Assembly (NCBI RefSeq): GCF_023053635.1
Contig: NC_086183.1
Location: 30,795,501 to 30,859,500, forward strand
Direction of reading: 5' to 3'
Length of the DNA: 64,000 nucleotides
Source of the DNA: Elgaria multicarinata webbii
Lineage: Eukaryota; Chordata; Lepidosauria; Squamata; Anguidae
Made by a program: the position numbers and the translations under genes
Shown here: piece by piece, positions 44,501 through 57,600 of the stretch
How the letters are laid out: the number at the start of each line of letters is the position of its first letter
Position numbering within the stretch: the first letter of the stretch is position 1
The notes under the pieces: generated by a model
Database searches by the model: none
What the model was told of the DNA's origin: nothing
Seen by the model: only the letters and a program-made list of their open reading frames with translations

Positions 44501-47500
44501 GGCCGCCTCACCCTACCTAATGCCCTGTGCATGGATCACCATTCTGACACAATGCCCAGTTGTGGCCACATGTAGTCCTGCTTCCAGGGCGTGTAGAGGC
44601 AGTGGGGCTTTCCCCTTGAGCAGCACATAGGCCGTGGGCCTCCTCCTCGGACCCTCCGACAGTGACAGTTGCTAGGCAACGCATTGCATGTTGAGCAAAG
44701 GGAGATAGAAGAGGTGGGGGAACCCCAGAGGTCTGTCTTAAGTCACGCAAGGTGCGGCCTCCTAGCGTGGTGCCTGGACCATGTAGAAGCTGGCTGCCCA
44801 GCCCTGCAACGTTTATGGCTCAATTTTCCCGGTAGCAATCGCTGATAGGCAACCCAGAAGTTGTGGTTGCTGAGTCACGGAAGAGCCGACTGCTAGGCCG
44901 AGCAGCGCACAGGCCTCTCTTTGCCTGTAGCGGGGTGGTTGCTAGGCAACGAAAGAGCAAGCAGGGGTTGTCCCCACTTGCAGGGGTTGCTAAGCAACGT
45001 GGACGTTGTGATCCTAACACACTCTGACGAAAAGGACACGTCAGGCGTATTTCCTCAATGAGGCAATGTGGTGGACCTCTACCTCCCCGTTCTTTTTGTG
45101 ATAGAATTACTAAGCCTTAACGCATTGCCGGCTCCATGTTTCTGAATGCCTTTGAGCAAGACACCTCAATGAGACCCCTCTGTCAGTGCGGCTACATTCC
45201 CATCATGGTCACCAGTTGCTCCTCCTCTTGCTCCTCATGGCTCCTCCTTGTCTGCCTGACAGGTAGAAGAACCTGGGAGCAAGGAGTCCGTGGCATCTCC
45301 CACTCTTACTTCTCACCACCACCATGGTCTGGGCCAGAGCAAGGGGCAGGTTGTAATGGTGAAGAGGACAAGCTAGTCTAGGGTCTCTTATCACTGGACC
45401 CCTGCCAGGTTGTGGACTCTTGACACCTGCCCAACCAGGCCTATCGTTGACTCTGGCCCTAGTGGCTGCATTAGCATCTCTGGGAGTCTTGTGCACACCC
45501 TCCATGTGGAACACCTGTGCCCAACCCCATGGCCTCCACTCCTCCTGGTGGCCCAGGTTATCAACAAAGTATGAGAAAACTGGAAAGCACCCAAATTAGA
45601 TCTGAAATGTGAGCGCTAGTCTCAAGACGCCGAAAAAATAGTTTCATTCTTTAAGAAGCCCAACTAGGTTTTCAGCATCCGAGACGGGCTCTATCTTTTT
45701 GGACCACGTTAACAAAGACCATCTCTCACAGTGAGCAGGTGCACCAAGTCCTTGTTGGCTTGGAACGGGGGCTTCGCCTGCTGCAGCGCCCGGAGCTCCC
45801 ACGTGGGCTCGTACAAACTCTGCAGCTTGCTCAGGTTGAGTCGCCCGCCATCCACGCGGTCGGGCAGGGCCTCGTGCCGCGTCACCAGGTCCTTGAGGTG
45901 GACACCAACGATGGGGATCTTGAAGCCATCGCAATCGGCATACGCCCGTCGGTACGTCCCATAATTTCCACACGACGAGAGCAACTCCGTCATTTCGGAC
46001 AATATCTGTGTGGGGCGGAGAGGGCAAAGTCCAAGATGTTGTGGTCAGTGACAAAGCGACTGATCTCATTTCATCGCCCAGGCGTATCGTGCCCCTTCAG
46101 GTAAGTAGCTTTCAAAATGGCGCCCAATAGATGGCTGAGGTCCATTCTGGCCACCAAACCTAGGGGTGTCAGGGTGTTGTTAGGTACTTAAAAGATTAGG
46201 GGACCAATTCAATGGAAAATAAGGACAAAACGTTTCCAAGTTTACCCAAACAAATACTCAGCCTAGATCTGCCCTTGAGGTTTGGGGGCGGGAACGCAGA
46301 TTGCTTGATTCGCCCTAGGGTGCCAGTTGTTGGCAGCTAGTCTACGGCTGTCCCTGCACCGATGGACACTCAGGTCTCCATCTGGGGAACAGATCCAGTG
46401 CTAGCGCTCATGGGCCGAGGCCTAGAAACACCCCGTAGCAGAGCACGTGAGTATTAGGAGAAAAGAGGGATGGACATGCCCCTGACGTGAACGTTTTGCC
46501 TCCCATCTTTGTCCCCAATGAATCGCTAATTAACTGGACCAAGGTGACAAATCAGTCCCAATCACCTATGTTGTAGGTGCTGGGAATGACACTTTAGAGC
46601 ACTTCTGTTTCGTTAATGGTTATTAGTACAACGTTTAGATTTCCCGTCTTCCAAGGAGGGCCAGGGAATTTCACCAATTGTACTAATTTACCTTAAGAAA
46701 TCCCTCTAATACTTATTTCACAATATGTATATACTGAATGTTGAAGACATTTACCTCTCACAGGTTTTCTACAAATATCATAGAATCAGAGTTGGAAGGG
46801 GCCTACAAGGCCATCGAGTCCAACCCCCTGCTCAATGCAGGAGCATTGTTTGTTCTCCTTTGTAACCAAACATTGTCCTTGTATAAATGAAACTGTTAAG
46901 CATCAATGCCAGCACTATCATCCCATCAGGCATCATAGGATTCAATTATTTCCAGTCAATTTTGGAAAATCATAAGACTTCCTTAATGGTATTGTGAGAA
47001 AATGTGGGCGCCTATGGCAAATGGCTGAAACTTTAGAACTTGAAATTGGTGCAAGAGAGGCTTGTTATTTTTGTGAAATAATTATACTAGCTCTCTAGTA
47101 TTGACTTAGACCAGCCTTCCACAACCTGGTAGTCTTCATAGGTTTTGAAATACAGCTCTTAGAATTCCTAAACATCGAAATCCAAAACAGCCAGAGGTCA
47201 CCAAATTGGGGGAGGCTGGCTTAGATAATACTTGATTTTTAAATCTGATTTTTTTTAGTCTTTCAAGATCTAGATTTTTTTAAAACTTTTGTAAACTGCC
47301 CAGAGAGCTTCGGCTACGGGGCGGTATATAAATAAAATAAAATAAAATAAAATAAATAAATAAATTAAATAATTTCTTACCTTGGTGACCTCGGAGAGAA
47401 GGAGAGCATGTGTATCCTTGAGGCGAGCGATGGCACTGTGGCAAAGACCCCCCACAATGGCCATGAGCGTGTTGAAGTTCTGCAATTGTTTTAATTTCTG

Positions 47501-50500
47501 CGACAGGACGAAAAATAAAGGGATGCCAAAGACGAAAGAGGTACCCCATTGATCAAAGCCCCCACCCCCGCCGAAATCATTTGTCAGAACTCTCTCTAAG
47601 CTCCATTGGAAATGCATGACAGGGAAACTGGGTGCCATCATCTCAGAGGGAGTGTACTTTGCACATGCCTAGAGGAAATCCCTTCTCTAGCTGGCAAATA
47701 CAGGGGTAGATGATCCCCTACTAATGTATCATATAGGGCAGCCTTCCCCAACTGGGTGCCCTCCAGATGTGTTTGACTACAGCTGGGAGTTGTAGTCAAA
47801 CACATCTGGAGGGCACCCAGTTGGGGAAAGCTGGTGTAGGGATTTTCAGTTCTGTGTCGGGTTCCCAACCAACCAATCACAAAATTCCCAGGCTTAGGTG
47901 GGGTGGGAGTTGCTATGAGACCAGGTGCCCAAAAACCAAGACTGTTCCCCTATGTCCTTGCCTGCCGACATTTCATAGAATCATAGAATAGCAGAGTTGG
48001 AAGGGGCCTGCAAGGCCATCGATTCCAACCCTCTGCTCAATGCAGGAATCCACCCTAAAGCATCCCTGACAGATGGTTGTCCAGCTGCCTCTTGAAGGCC
48101 TCTAGTGTGGGAGAGCCCACAACCTCACCAGGCAACTGATTCCATTGTCGTACTGCTCTAACAGTCAGGAAGTTTTTCCTGATGTCCAGCAGGGATCTGG
48201 CTTCCTGTAACGTGAGCCCGTTATTCCGTGTCCTGCACTCTGGGAGGATCGAGAAGAGATCCTGGCCCTCCTCTGTGTGACAACCTTTTAAGTATTTGAA
48301 GAGTGCTATCATGCCTCCCCTCAATCTCCTCTTCTCTAAAAAGCTGCACCTTTTAGGTGACTACAAACAACTTTTGTACTCGTCTCCACCCACAGACTCC
48401 TCCCAAACTCCTGAGATCTGCCCCAGAACCACCCAAAAAACAGCAGGGCCATCCCAGACCTGCACTGTTAGAACCAGGTATCAGGGAACCTTTTAATTCC
48501 AGAGTCGGACAGCCTTGTCCTAGAACCCAACCTTTTAGTTATTTCAAACATTTTTGGATCGCCTTCAGGACAGAAGCCTTCCCGAAGCAGTGGTTCTGGT
48601 AACCAGCATGGGTTAAGCATTCATGCTTGGGGAGCCACCATGGTGAGCTGTGACCTCTTCCCATCTCCATAGAATCATAGAACTGGAAGGGAGATCACTT
48701 CACCCGATTCTTGCCCAATGCCCGTCTTTGCAATCCAACCTACAGCATCTGTGACAGACGGGCGTCCAAGTAGCTCCATCGAAGGGGAACCCACCACCTC
48801 CTGCAGCAGCCTGGTCCACTGCCAAACAGCTCTCAAAGTTAGAGAGTTTCTCCTAAAATTTCGCCGAGATTTCCTTCCCTGCAATTTCCACCCATTGGTT
48901 CTAGTTCCGCCCTCAGGAGCTACAGTTAACCAGTCTGCTCCATCTTCTGCATGATCAGACATTCGAAGAACCGCTATCGTGTCTCCCCTTCATCTTTTCT
49001 TCTATAGGCTAAACATACCCAGCTCTTTCATAAGAACGTATGTAAGAATATCAGAAGAGCCCTGCTGGATCAGATCAAGGGTCCATCTGGTCCAGCATTC
49101 TGTTCTCACAGTGGCCAAACTGGAAACCCGGCAAGCAGGCGATGAGTGCAACAGCACCCTCCCGCCCATGTTCCCCAGCAATTAGTGTTTCTCGTAGGAC
49201 TTGGTTCCCTAAAAGGAAAGGAAAGGAACCTCTTGTGCAAGCACTGAGTCATTACTGACTGTTGGAGGGATGCCAGCTTTCACTGACGTTTTCTTGGCAG
49301 GCCTTATAGCGGGGTGGTTTGCCGTTGCCTTCCCCGGCCGTTATTACCTCTCCCCCCAGCTAACTGGGTACTCATTTTACCGACCTCGGGAGGATGGAAG
49401 GCTGAGTCGATCTCAGCCGGCTGCCTGAAACCAGCTTCCGCTGGGATCGAACTCAGGCCGTGGGGAGAGTTTCAGCTGCAGAAACTGCTGCTTTACCGCT
49501 CTGCGCCACACGAGGCTCTAACCTTTCACTATTCCGGTGGACACCCCACACCACCCCTTGTTCTGTTGCCAGTTCTTTCTTGTCGCCAAATGGGCAACCG
49601 TACCTGTGTGACGTGGATGAACTTGGTGAAGACTTCCGCTCGCTGCTGGGGCGTGGGCCGGTTGAGAATCATGACCTGCACCCACTGGGAGATGCTGTTG
49701 CACAGGGCAATGGCACGCTCCAGCGCTGGGCTGCCACGCACTGACCCACGCAGCACATAGTTCTGGAGGTCCAGATACTGCCCAATACATAATAACATGA
49801 CAGTAAAAATGGTTTTACTGAATCAGACCAAAGGACTTTCCAAATGGAGGGAGGGGGCAACCTCTTTTGATCCGGGACTAGATTGCCCCTGGGACAAAGC
49901 CCAGCAGGCTGGATAATGCCAACGGGGCGGGCTCCACCCTGAAGCCCCTCCCATGATGTCATTGCAAACATCCCGCCCACTTCCCCTCTCCTAAATCCAA
50001 CATTCTGTTTTCATGTGGCCCATCAGGGAGTCTCAGAAGTGGACTGTGAAAGGGGGACACCCACCCACAGACCTTGTTCATTCCCAGCACCTGAGATAGA
50101 CTGGTTCTGCTATTCGGAGGTGTGATAGGCCTCTCTGAATGGAGGCTGGTGGCTCTAATTTTGGTGGGGCTGTGAATCCATTTGGGTTTGGGTCAGAGCC
50201 AGCCAGAAGTCTAAAGAAGCCATCCAAAGTGCTGAGCCCTATCCCCAAACTGAGTTCAGCACCTTAGATAGCTCCTTTCACTTCCTGGCTGAAACCTAGA
50301 ATGGATTCGCAGCCCCACCGAAATCATAGCTGCCAGCCCCCACTGTCTCATCGCTGTGCATCCTCTTTGTGAACTAGCGCCTTGGTTTCCAACCCTCAGG
50401 CTGAGCTTTCAGAGGTGGCAGAGGGAGACGGTCCGGTTCCACGGTCTGGCACTGCCCAGCTGAAAGTCATCCTCTTCCACTCCCCAGACTGTTGGCTGAA

Positions 50501-53500
50501 TTCAAAACCAGCTGGCCATAGAGATAGAAAGAGGAGAGTAAGACCCGCCCCGGCTTCTGGGTTGAGATGGAGTCCCCCTCGGTATCCACCGCAGGAGCAC
50601 ACGAGCAAATGTTGCCTTGCGGTTGAGGGCCTGATAAAAATGGTCCTTTGACTAAGATATGCCCTTGATGCAACTGGGAAAGCATTTGATGTGGGAGACG
50701 TCGCACTGGAAACCCCCCAAAAGCCACAGAAAGAACACTGACCAAGTCAGGACCGGCAGAGTGGGCGGTTGGCTGTAACTGCGATGTAACATCCACTGTA
50801 GCATTTTTAGGAGGAAAGGAAAGGAAAGGAAAGGAACCTCTCGTGCAAAGCACTTGCGTCATCGCTGACTCCTAGAGGGACGCCTGCTTTCGCCGACGTT
50901 TTCTTGGCAGACTTTGTAGCGGGGTGGTTTGCCCTTGCCTTCCCCAGTCATGGTTACCTTTCCCCCAGCTAGCTGGGTACTCATTTTAGTGACCTCGGAA
51001 GGATGGAAGGCTGAGTCGACCTTAGCCTGCTGCCTGAGAACCAGCTTCCGCTGGGATCGAACTCAGGCCGTGGGGAGAGTTTCGGCTGCAGTAAACGCCG
51101 CTTACCACTCTGCACCACACGAGGCATTTTTAACAGAAGGGTAATTTCAACCACAAAAAACTAATCACGGATGCTTCCAGAGGAGGGTTTGACTGTGCAA
51201 TCACACTGCCTCAGTCACAAAATTGGAAGGGGGGGGGTCCAGACGACGTTGTCTTCCACTTGTAGCCCTCCTGTCCTTTCCCACCGTTTCTTTCGTCTTT
51301 TTTAGTTATCAGAAAAAAAATCCGTCAAAGAGGAAAAGACAGGTTAGCTGTACAGTGCCTTTTGAGTGTTGGCACTAGGAGTCCTCCGTCTGGGAGGTAC
51401 TTTCGGACTGGACATGCCTACAAAAAGCACTGTGCAGCTGTTGACCTGGTTCACACAATGCAACAAGCCAGAATACAGGATGAGTATGGGTTGCTTGTGG
51501 CTTCTCGTTGAACTGTGGGTTGTTGAGTTGCGTGAACCCAGCCACGCTAATAAATCATGGTTTATTAACTACGAACAACCTACAGTTCACAAACCAACAG
51601 CAACAAGCCATGGGTTCTCTTCATGGGTTGTTCACGGTTAACAAACCATGGCTTGACAGCGCGGCTGGATTCACACAACACAACAACCCACAGTTCAACA
51701 GCAACCCATGGTTCAATGACAACTTACTCGTCAGGAAAAAAAAAACGGAAGAAGCAATACACCCAGAGGAACAATAATGCCTCGATCCACTAAAACACCA
51801 AAAATCAGCCTTCCTCAACCTGGGGCGCTCCAGATGTGTTGGACTACAACTCCCAGAATGCCAGTCCATCACATCTGGAGCGCCCCAGGTTGAGGAAGGC
51901 TGCCATCAATGAAGCAGGGTGAGTGCACAGTAGAAGCCTCGTGTGGAAGCACGCCGTTCTGCACTATAAAGATAATAACACCAGGCTGCTACTGCAATTT
52001 CCAGGGCAGATTTTTAAAAACCAAAAGAAGTATCATTTCCCTGAACCCAAGTTTGAAAGAGCATTAACAGCTGCCTTTGTTTCTGCTTTGGGCAGGGGAT
52101 GGACACTGACACCCACACGCATGGCATGCTGCTTCCAAATCCCAAAACAATTACCGTAACTCTACATACTTTTCTGTGAGTGAGCAGTTTTAGAAGGCTG
52201 GTGTAGTCTTCTGACTGAAACCTGGAGGGGATTCACCGCCCCACCGTCAACAGAGCCACCAGCCTCCACTGACCAGTCCTACTCAACCCCAACAAGAAGG
52301 CTCAAGGCTTCAAAACCAGCCAGGAAATCTGTTCTCCAGACAATAGCCTTTCCCGACCAAGTTGTGCTGGACTACAACTCCCATTATCCCCAGCCAGCCG
52401 GCTGGAGGTGATGGGGCTTGTAGTCCAAGACCGTTGGAGGGCACCAGGCTGAGGAAAGCTCTTAGGTCCACACATCTCTCCATCTCTGCAACAATTTTAA
52501 TCTTCCACGCTTGCCTACCGTTAGGCGGCAGAACGCCTTGAACTCCAGGTAACTGAGGTGGTTGGCCAACTCAGCTGCGTCCAGGTGATCAAAAAGCAGG
52601 GAGACCTTCCGCTTCTTGCCACAGCCGGGGCTGCCGTGGCAGCTGAGAGAACGGGTCCATATACGGGTCACCCTGGAAGAAAGGAAGGCCAGAAGGCCAA
52701 GTTAGGGGCGCTGTACTCCCAAGCCCTTGGCATGCTCAGAGGAACCCTTGCCGGAAATGCTGGAAGGTTCTGCAGTTCATGGTGAGTTAGCATGGTGATG
52801 GTTATGGGTGTGGGGTGGAGAGGCAGAGAAACTAGAACTCCAGGCTTCCATCTGCAGCTCCAGTATAGATGGAGATTCCTACAGCCCTCCCATGCATCCC
52901 ACCGATGTGAGACATACATTATGGCGGGACGTGGGAGAGGGCCTTCTCTGTTGTGGCACCCCAGTTGTGAAATACCCTCCCCTTCATTTCAGCGCCAAGT
53001 TAAAACGTGGCTCTTTTTCAAAGCCTTTGAGGGCTAAAGCTTCCACAGTTACACATAGTTTTAATTGTTTTTAATTAATTGTTTTTATTGCTTATTAAAA
53101 CTCTGCTGGTTTTAATTTGTTAACAATTTAATACGTTTTTAGCTACGTATTTTTATGTATGTACATTGTTCAGATTTTATCTGTACGCAGCCCTGAGATC
53201 CCACTGATATAGGGCGGGACACAAATGTTTTCATAAATAAATAAATAATAGAGGAGGAAGAATTGAGAGCCAAGTTTCCAGGGGTTGCACTGACTGAGAG
53301 CAGAATCGGGGGATTTCTAAGCCCAAACTTCCGGAGTTCAGTAAATCAAATAGAGGGGAACTGGGAAAGAGGACTCGAAAGTCCTAGAAAAAAAATGTGG
53401 GAGATATTTATTTATTTATTTATTTATTTGTTACATTTATTAGGGTGACATATTTGGGAAACCAAAAAAGAGGACACCTAGTGTGTGTGTGTGAGGGGAA

Positions 53501-54588
53501 GCAGCTTTCTGAGTCCTGCAGAAAGTACATTATTTCCCCACCACCTTAAAGAACCCGATTGGAGCGGAGGAGGGGAAAGGATTTCATTCTGCACCACCAC
53601 CATCCACTCCAATTGGGGCCTTTTCTATAATGTCCACGAATGACCCACTTTCCCCTTTAAGATCTCAATTGGAGCTCGGGGTGGGGGAATGATGTGCCTC
53701 AAGAAAGCATGTCATTCCCTCCTGCCATGCTAATGGCAGCCTTAAAGGGGAAGGTGTGTCATTCCAGGACATTATTGAAAATTATAGAAAATCCCCCCTG
53801 ACACCATGGAAAGAACAAAAACCAGGACAAATCTGGGTAAATCAAAATCCCCACTTCTTGGAGCATGACTCTCCATGAATCCCAGTTTTGCTCCATCCCT
53901 CCCCTCCCCGCCGGCCATATGGGGTCCCCCCCTTCTCTTCCCCTCCCCCACCTTAAGTTGCAGATGCGATTTCTGAGCCGGTCAGACTCACGTGCTGGAT
54001 GTGTCAAGCAGGCGGCAATGGTCCTCACAGCCTTCTTTCCTCACCACCTCCAAGATCTCGGCAATGGCCTCCTCCAAGTGGGGGTCCAGGTGAAAGGCCT
54101 CGGGATAGTTCACGAGCCAATACCTGCAGCCAGAGCGAGAGGTTCAGCCTGGAGTTGCAGGCTCAGCTCTCTCCCTACAGCTCGGAGGGTGGGCAGGGCG
54201 CTCCCAGGCAGCCAGGGCCGGTGCCAGACTATTTTGTGCCCTAGGCAAAGTGAGCTACTTTCACCACCACCACCCCCAAAAAAAATGCCAACTTTGATTT
54301 TTAAGGACAGATGTTTCCTGGAAAACATAAGAAGCACAAAACTTGAAACTGCTCAATTTATTTTAAAGTGCAAGAAAGACGTCATGCCAATTATAGCAAA
54401 CAAATTGGAAAGGAACGTCTATGGGTCTAAAATGCATTATTTAATAGGAATATCACCTCCAAATCATCCCCCCCCAACTCAAACGCGCGCGCACACACAC
54501 ACACACATGCAGCGTCACTCACTCTAAACAAACACACACATGAACACATGCATTAACTCAAAGACCCCATGCACCCCATTCACCCATA

Positions 54589-54637
<49 letters not shown>

Positions 54638-57600
54638 GGGAGCATTCCGGAAGTCCGAACGTGGAGCCGCCCCACCCCCACCCCAGGGTCCCTGGCTTCG
54701 CTTCGGCTGGGCGGGCACGGGGCGCCATCTCGCCCACCCAGGCCCAGCTAAATCCTCGGGCCAGTCTGGCTCACAGCCAACGCACGTGAGTGCTACGCTG
54801 TGCCCGGCGCCCCTCTTAGCTTGGTGCTCTAGGCAGCCGCCTGAGTGGCCTCTATGGTAGCACCATCCCTGCAGGCAGGATGGGATGAGGGGTCAGGGGA
54901 GCGAGGGGGAGGGAACTCGTACCGGATAAAATGGCAGATTCTCAGCTGGCGTTCCTGCTGGTTCTGTCTGGATGCTTCTTGATACGTAGCGAGTGGAGTT
55001 AAGGCTTCATCACTCTCAGGTTGCTGGGCAAAGGACCCAGGAGCTCTCAGGTCCTGACCAGTGGTGCAGTGGTAAATATTGGCCCTGTTCAGACAACACG
55101 CTAAACCATGATGGTTAAGCATTGTGAGCTAAACATTATGGCTTTAGCGCCTCGTGTGAACCATGGGTTAGTGCGTCGTGTGAACTATTCCTAACCATGG
55201 TGGCTACATAACCACGGTTTGAACACCCTGGCTAACCCCTTACTGCAAAAGTTTAAGCGGCGTAACCGTGGCTTAGCGTATTGTCTGAACAGGCCCATTG
55301 AAACGCAGGACATCATCATCACAGCCCCCGTAGCACCCCCATCAGCAGATGCGTTGATCCAGATCAACAAACGCGTTGTAAAGCGAATGGGTCTGAATTG
55401 CCCATTCAGGACCAAACCACCCCAAAACAATATATTGTTCCTGGCAAAACCCATTCGCCACCGCTCCCTTGCCCTTTCAGCTACTGTGAGGACTGCAGCT
55501 AAGCTCAGAGGGAACTAGGAATGGCGTTGGCAGCCGATGATGTCAGCATCTCTGCTAATAAAAACGCACAGCTGATGTATCCTTGTGTGCCCTGGTTCTG
55601 TGACTTCACTGGTCCTGGCCCAACCCTGCTGGAATGTTTCCCTCTCCTTCCTTTCAGAGTTCCTAACCAAAGCCCAGTTCAGTTTTGGGAGTAATTCTAT
55701 AAGGCAGTGGAGGCTGGTGGCTCTGATGTCAGCAGGGCGGTGAATCCGCTCCCGGGTTTCAGTTGGAACCCCAAAGGACCTATCCAAGGTGCGGAAGCTT
55801 TTTCCAATCTGGTGCCCTCCAGTTGTGTTCAACTACAACTCCCATTACCCCCAGCCAGCATAGCCTTGCGTACAAAATAATGTATGGTGTAGATAGGGAG
55901 ACTTTTTTCCTTCCCCTCTCATAATTCTAGAACTCAATGGGGTCATCCCATGAAGGTGATTAGTGGGAGACTCAGGACAGATAAAAAGGACTTCTTTGCA
56001 CAGCGCATCGTCAAACTATGGAATTCACTTCCACAAGATGTAGTGTAGCCATTTTGGATGACTTTAAAACAGGGTCAGACACATTCCTGGAGGAGAAGGC
56101 TATCAATGGCTACTAGTCCTGATGGCAATATAATCATCTCCAGTATCCGAGGCAGTGTTTCTCTGCATGCCAGTTGCTGGGGAACATGGACAGGAGGGTG
56201 CTACTGTGCTCATGGCCTGCTTACGGGTTTCCCATGGGCAGCTGGTTGCCCATTGTGTGAACAGAATGCTGGACTAGACAGACCCTTGGTCTGATCCAAC
56301 AGGGCTCGTCTTGAAAGGTTGTCACACAGAGGAGATCATTCCAGAATGCAGGACACAGACTAATTGGCTCAAGTTAAAGGAAGCCAGATTCCGGCTGAAC
56401 ATCAGGAAAATCTTCCCGACTGTTAGAGCAGTACAACAATGGAACCAATTGCCTAGGGAGGTCATGGGCTCTCCCACCCTAGAGGCCTTCAAGAGGCAGC
56501 TGGACAGCTGTCTGTCAGGGATGCTTTAAGGAGGATTCCTGCATTAAGCAGGGGGTTGGACTTAATGGCCTTAGAGGCCCCTTCCAATGCTACTATTCTA
56601 TGATTCTATGTTCTGATGAGTTGTGCTCCAGCACATCTGGAGGGACCCACACTGGGGAAGGCTGATTCAAAGTATCTACCCTGGCACCAACTCCCTCATC
56701 TCAGCAGTGGCTCCTTTTCATCCGAGCACAATGGCAAAGCAGGGCGAAGGGGGCGCTTCCTATATTCAAAGAAGCCCAGAGTTACCCTCAAAAGGATATA
56801 AAGTCAGGAGGTTGCGAGCCAGCTCTGCGGACGGTACCACCCAACTGTGGACTGTTAGCGTCATATTTACCATGAAGTCGCTGGTGCACAGGTTCCCCTC
56901 CAAATCTAGAGGAGGAAGAAAAGGGTTCCGCTGGGTTATTTGTGGGCAGAAGGGAAGTGGAACTGGACGGCGGAGTGGAAATGAAGAAGATCACAACAGC
57001 AGTAGATCTGAGATGGGCCAAGGGCTGGTGTGGATTCATTAAGCTTGGGGTCACGGAGACATCACACAGCTGTTCATTGCTGAAAGTGCATTGCAGTTAA
57101 TTGACAACATAGAAGTGCACTGAAGTCTGCTTGTTTTCTTAACCTTCAGGAACATGATTGATTTGACTGAAGAAATGTTCGCATGGAAGGGACAAAAACT
57201 GAAAGAAGCCGAACAGGCAGAGAAATGGCTGCCCGTGATTCTCTCTCTATGTTCAACCAGGCTTTAAGGCAGGGGTGGAGAACCTGTGGCCCTCTCCAGA
57301 TGTTGTTGGACTATAACTCCCATAACCCCCAATCATTGGCCATGCTGGCTGGGGCTGATGGGAGTGGAGTCCCTCAACTTCTAAAGGGCCACACCACAGC
57401 CTCTCTACCTATGCTTAAAAAGGAAGGTAGGACCAAAACTCTTTCTCCCAACTGGAACCTGGAACGCTTTGCAGGCTGATTGACAAAGAGCATCACAACA
57501 GCCTTGTAGAAGACCTGATCCGTGGGAAGGGCCCCCATGCCTTAGCCTCCCCCCACCCCCAGGTTGCTGCCAAATTACCAAAGGAGCGAAGGCATTTCTC

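Larger units (their letters stand above)
54986..56799 (-). other. RASGRP4: Minor-class (U12) AT-AC intron of RASGRP4
   Basis: The 5' end is ATATCCTTTT (56799 downward), a perfect match to the U12 AT-AC consensus ATATCCTT. The branch motif CCTTAAC lies at 55004-54998, and its adenosine (54999) is 13 nt before the intron's last base. The 3' end is GCTAC|G. Splicing joins TT to G as Leu and gives [19 protein letters not shown], collinear with human LLTSYQKATGDTQE and RASGRP2 LLHIYQQSRKDN. The intron carries a hairpin DNA element, an unclassified repeat and CR1 copies. Confidence 0.85.

Noticed and set aside
56780-56800. GT donor GAGG|gtaac for RASGRP4 exon 3
   Set aside because: It would insert non-family residues and does not match the phase of the next exon; the AT-AC site fits both.
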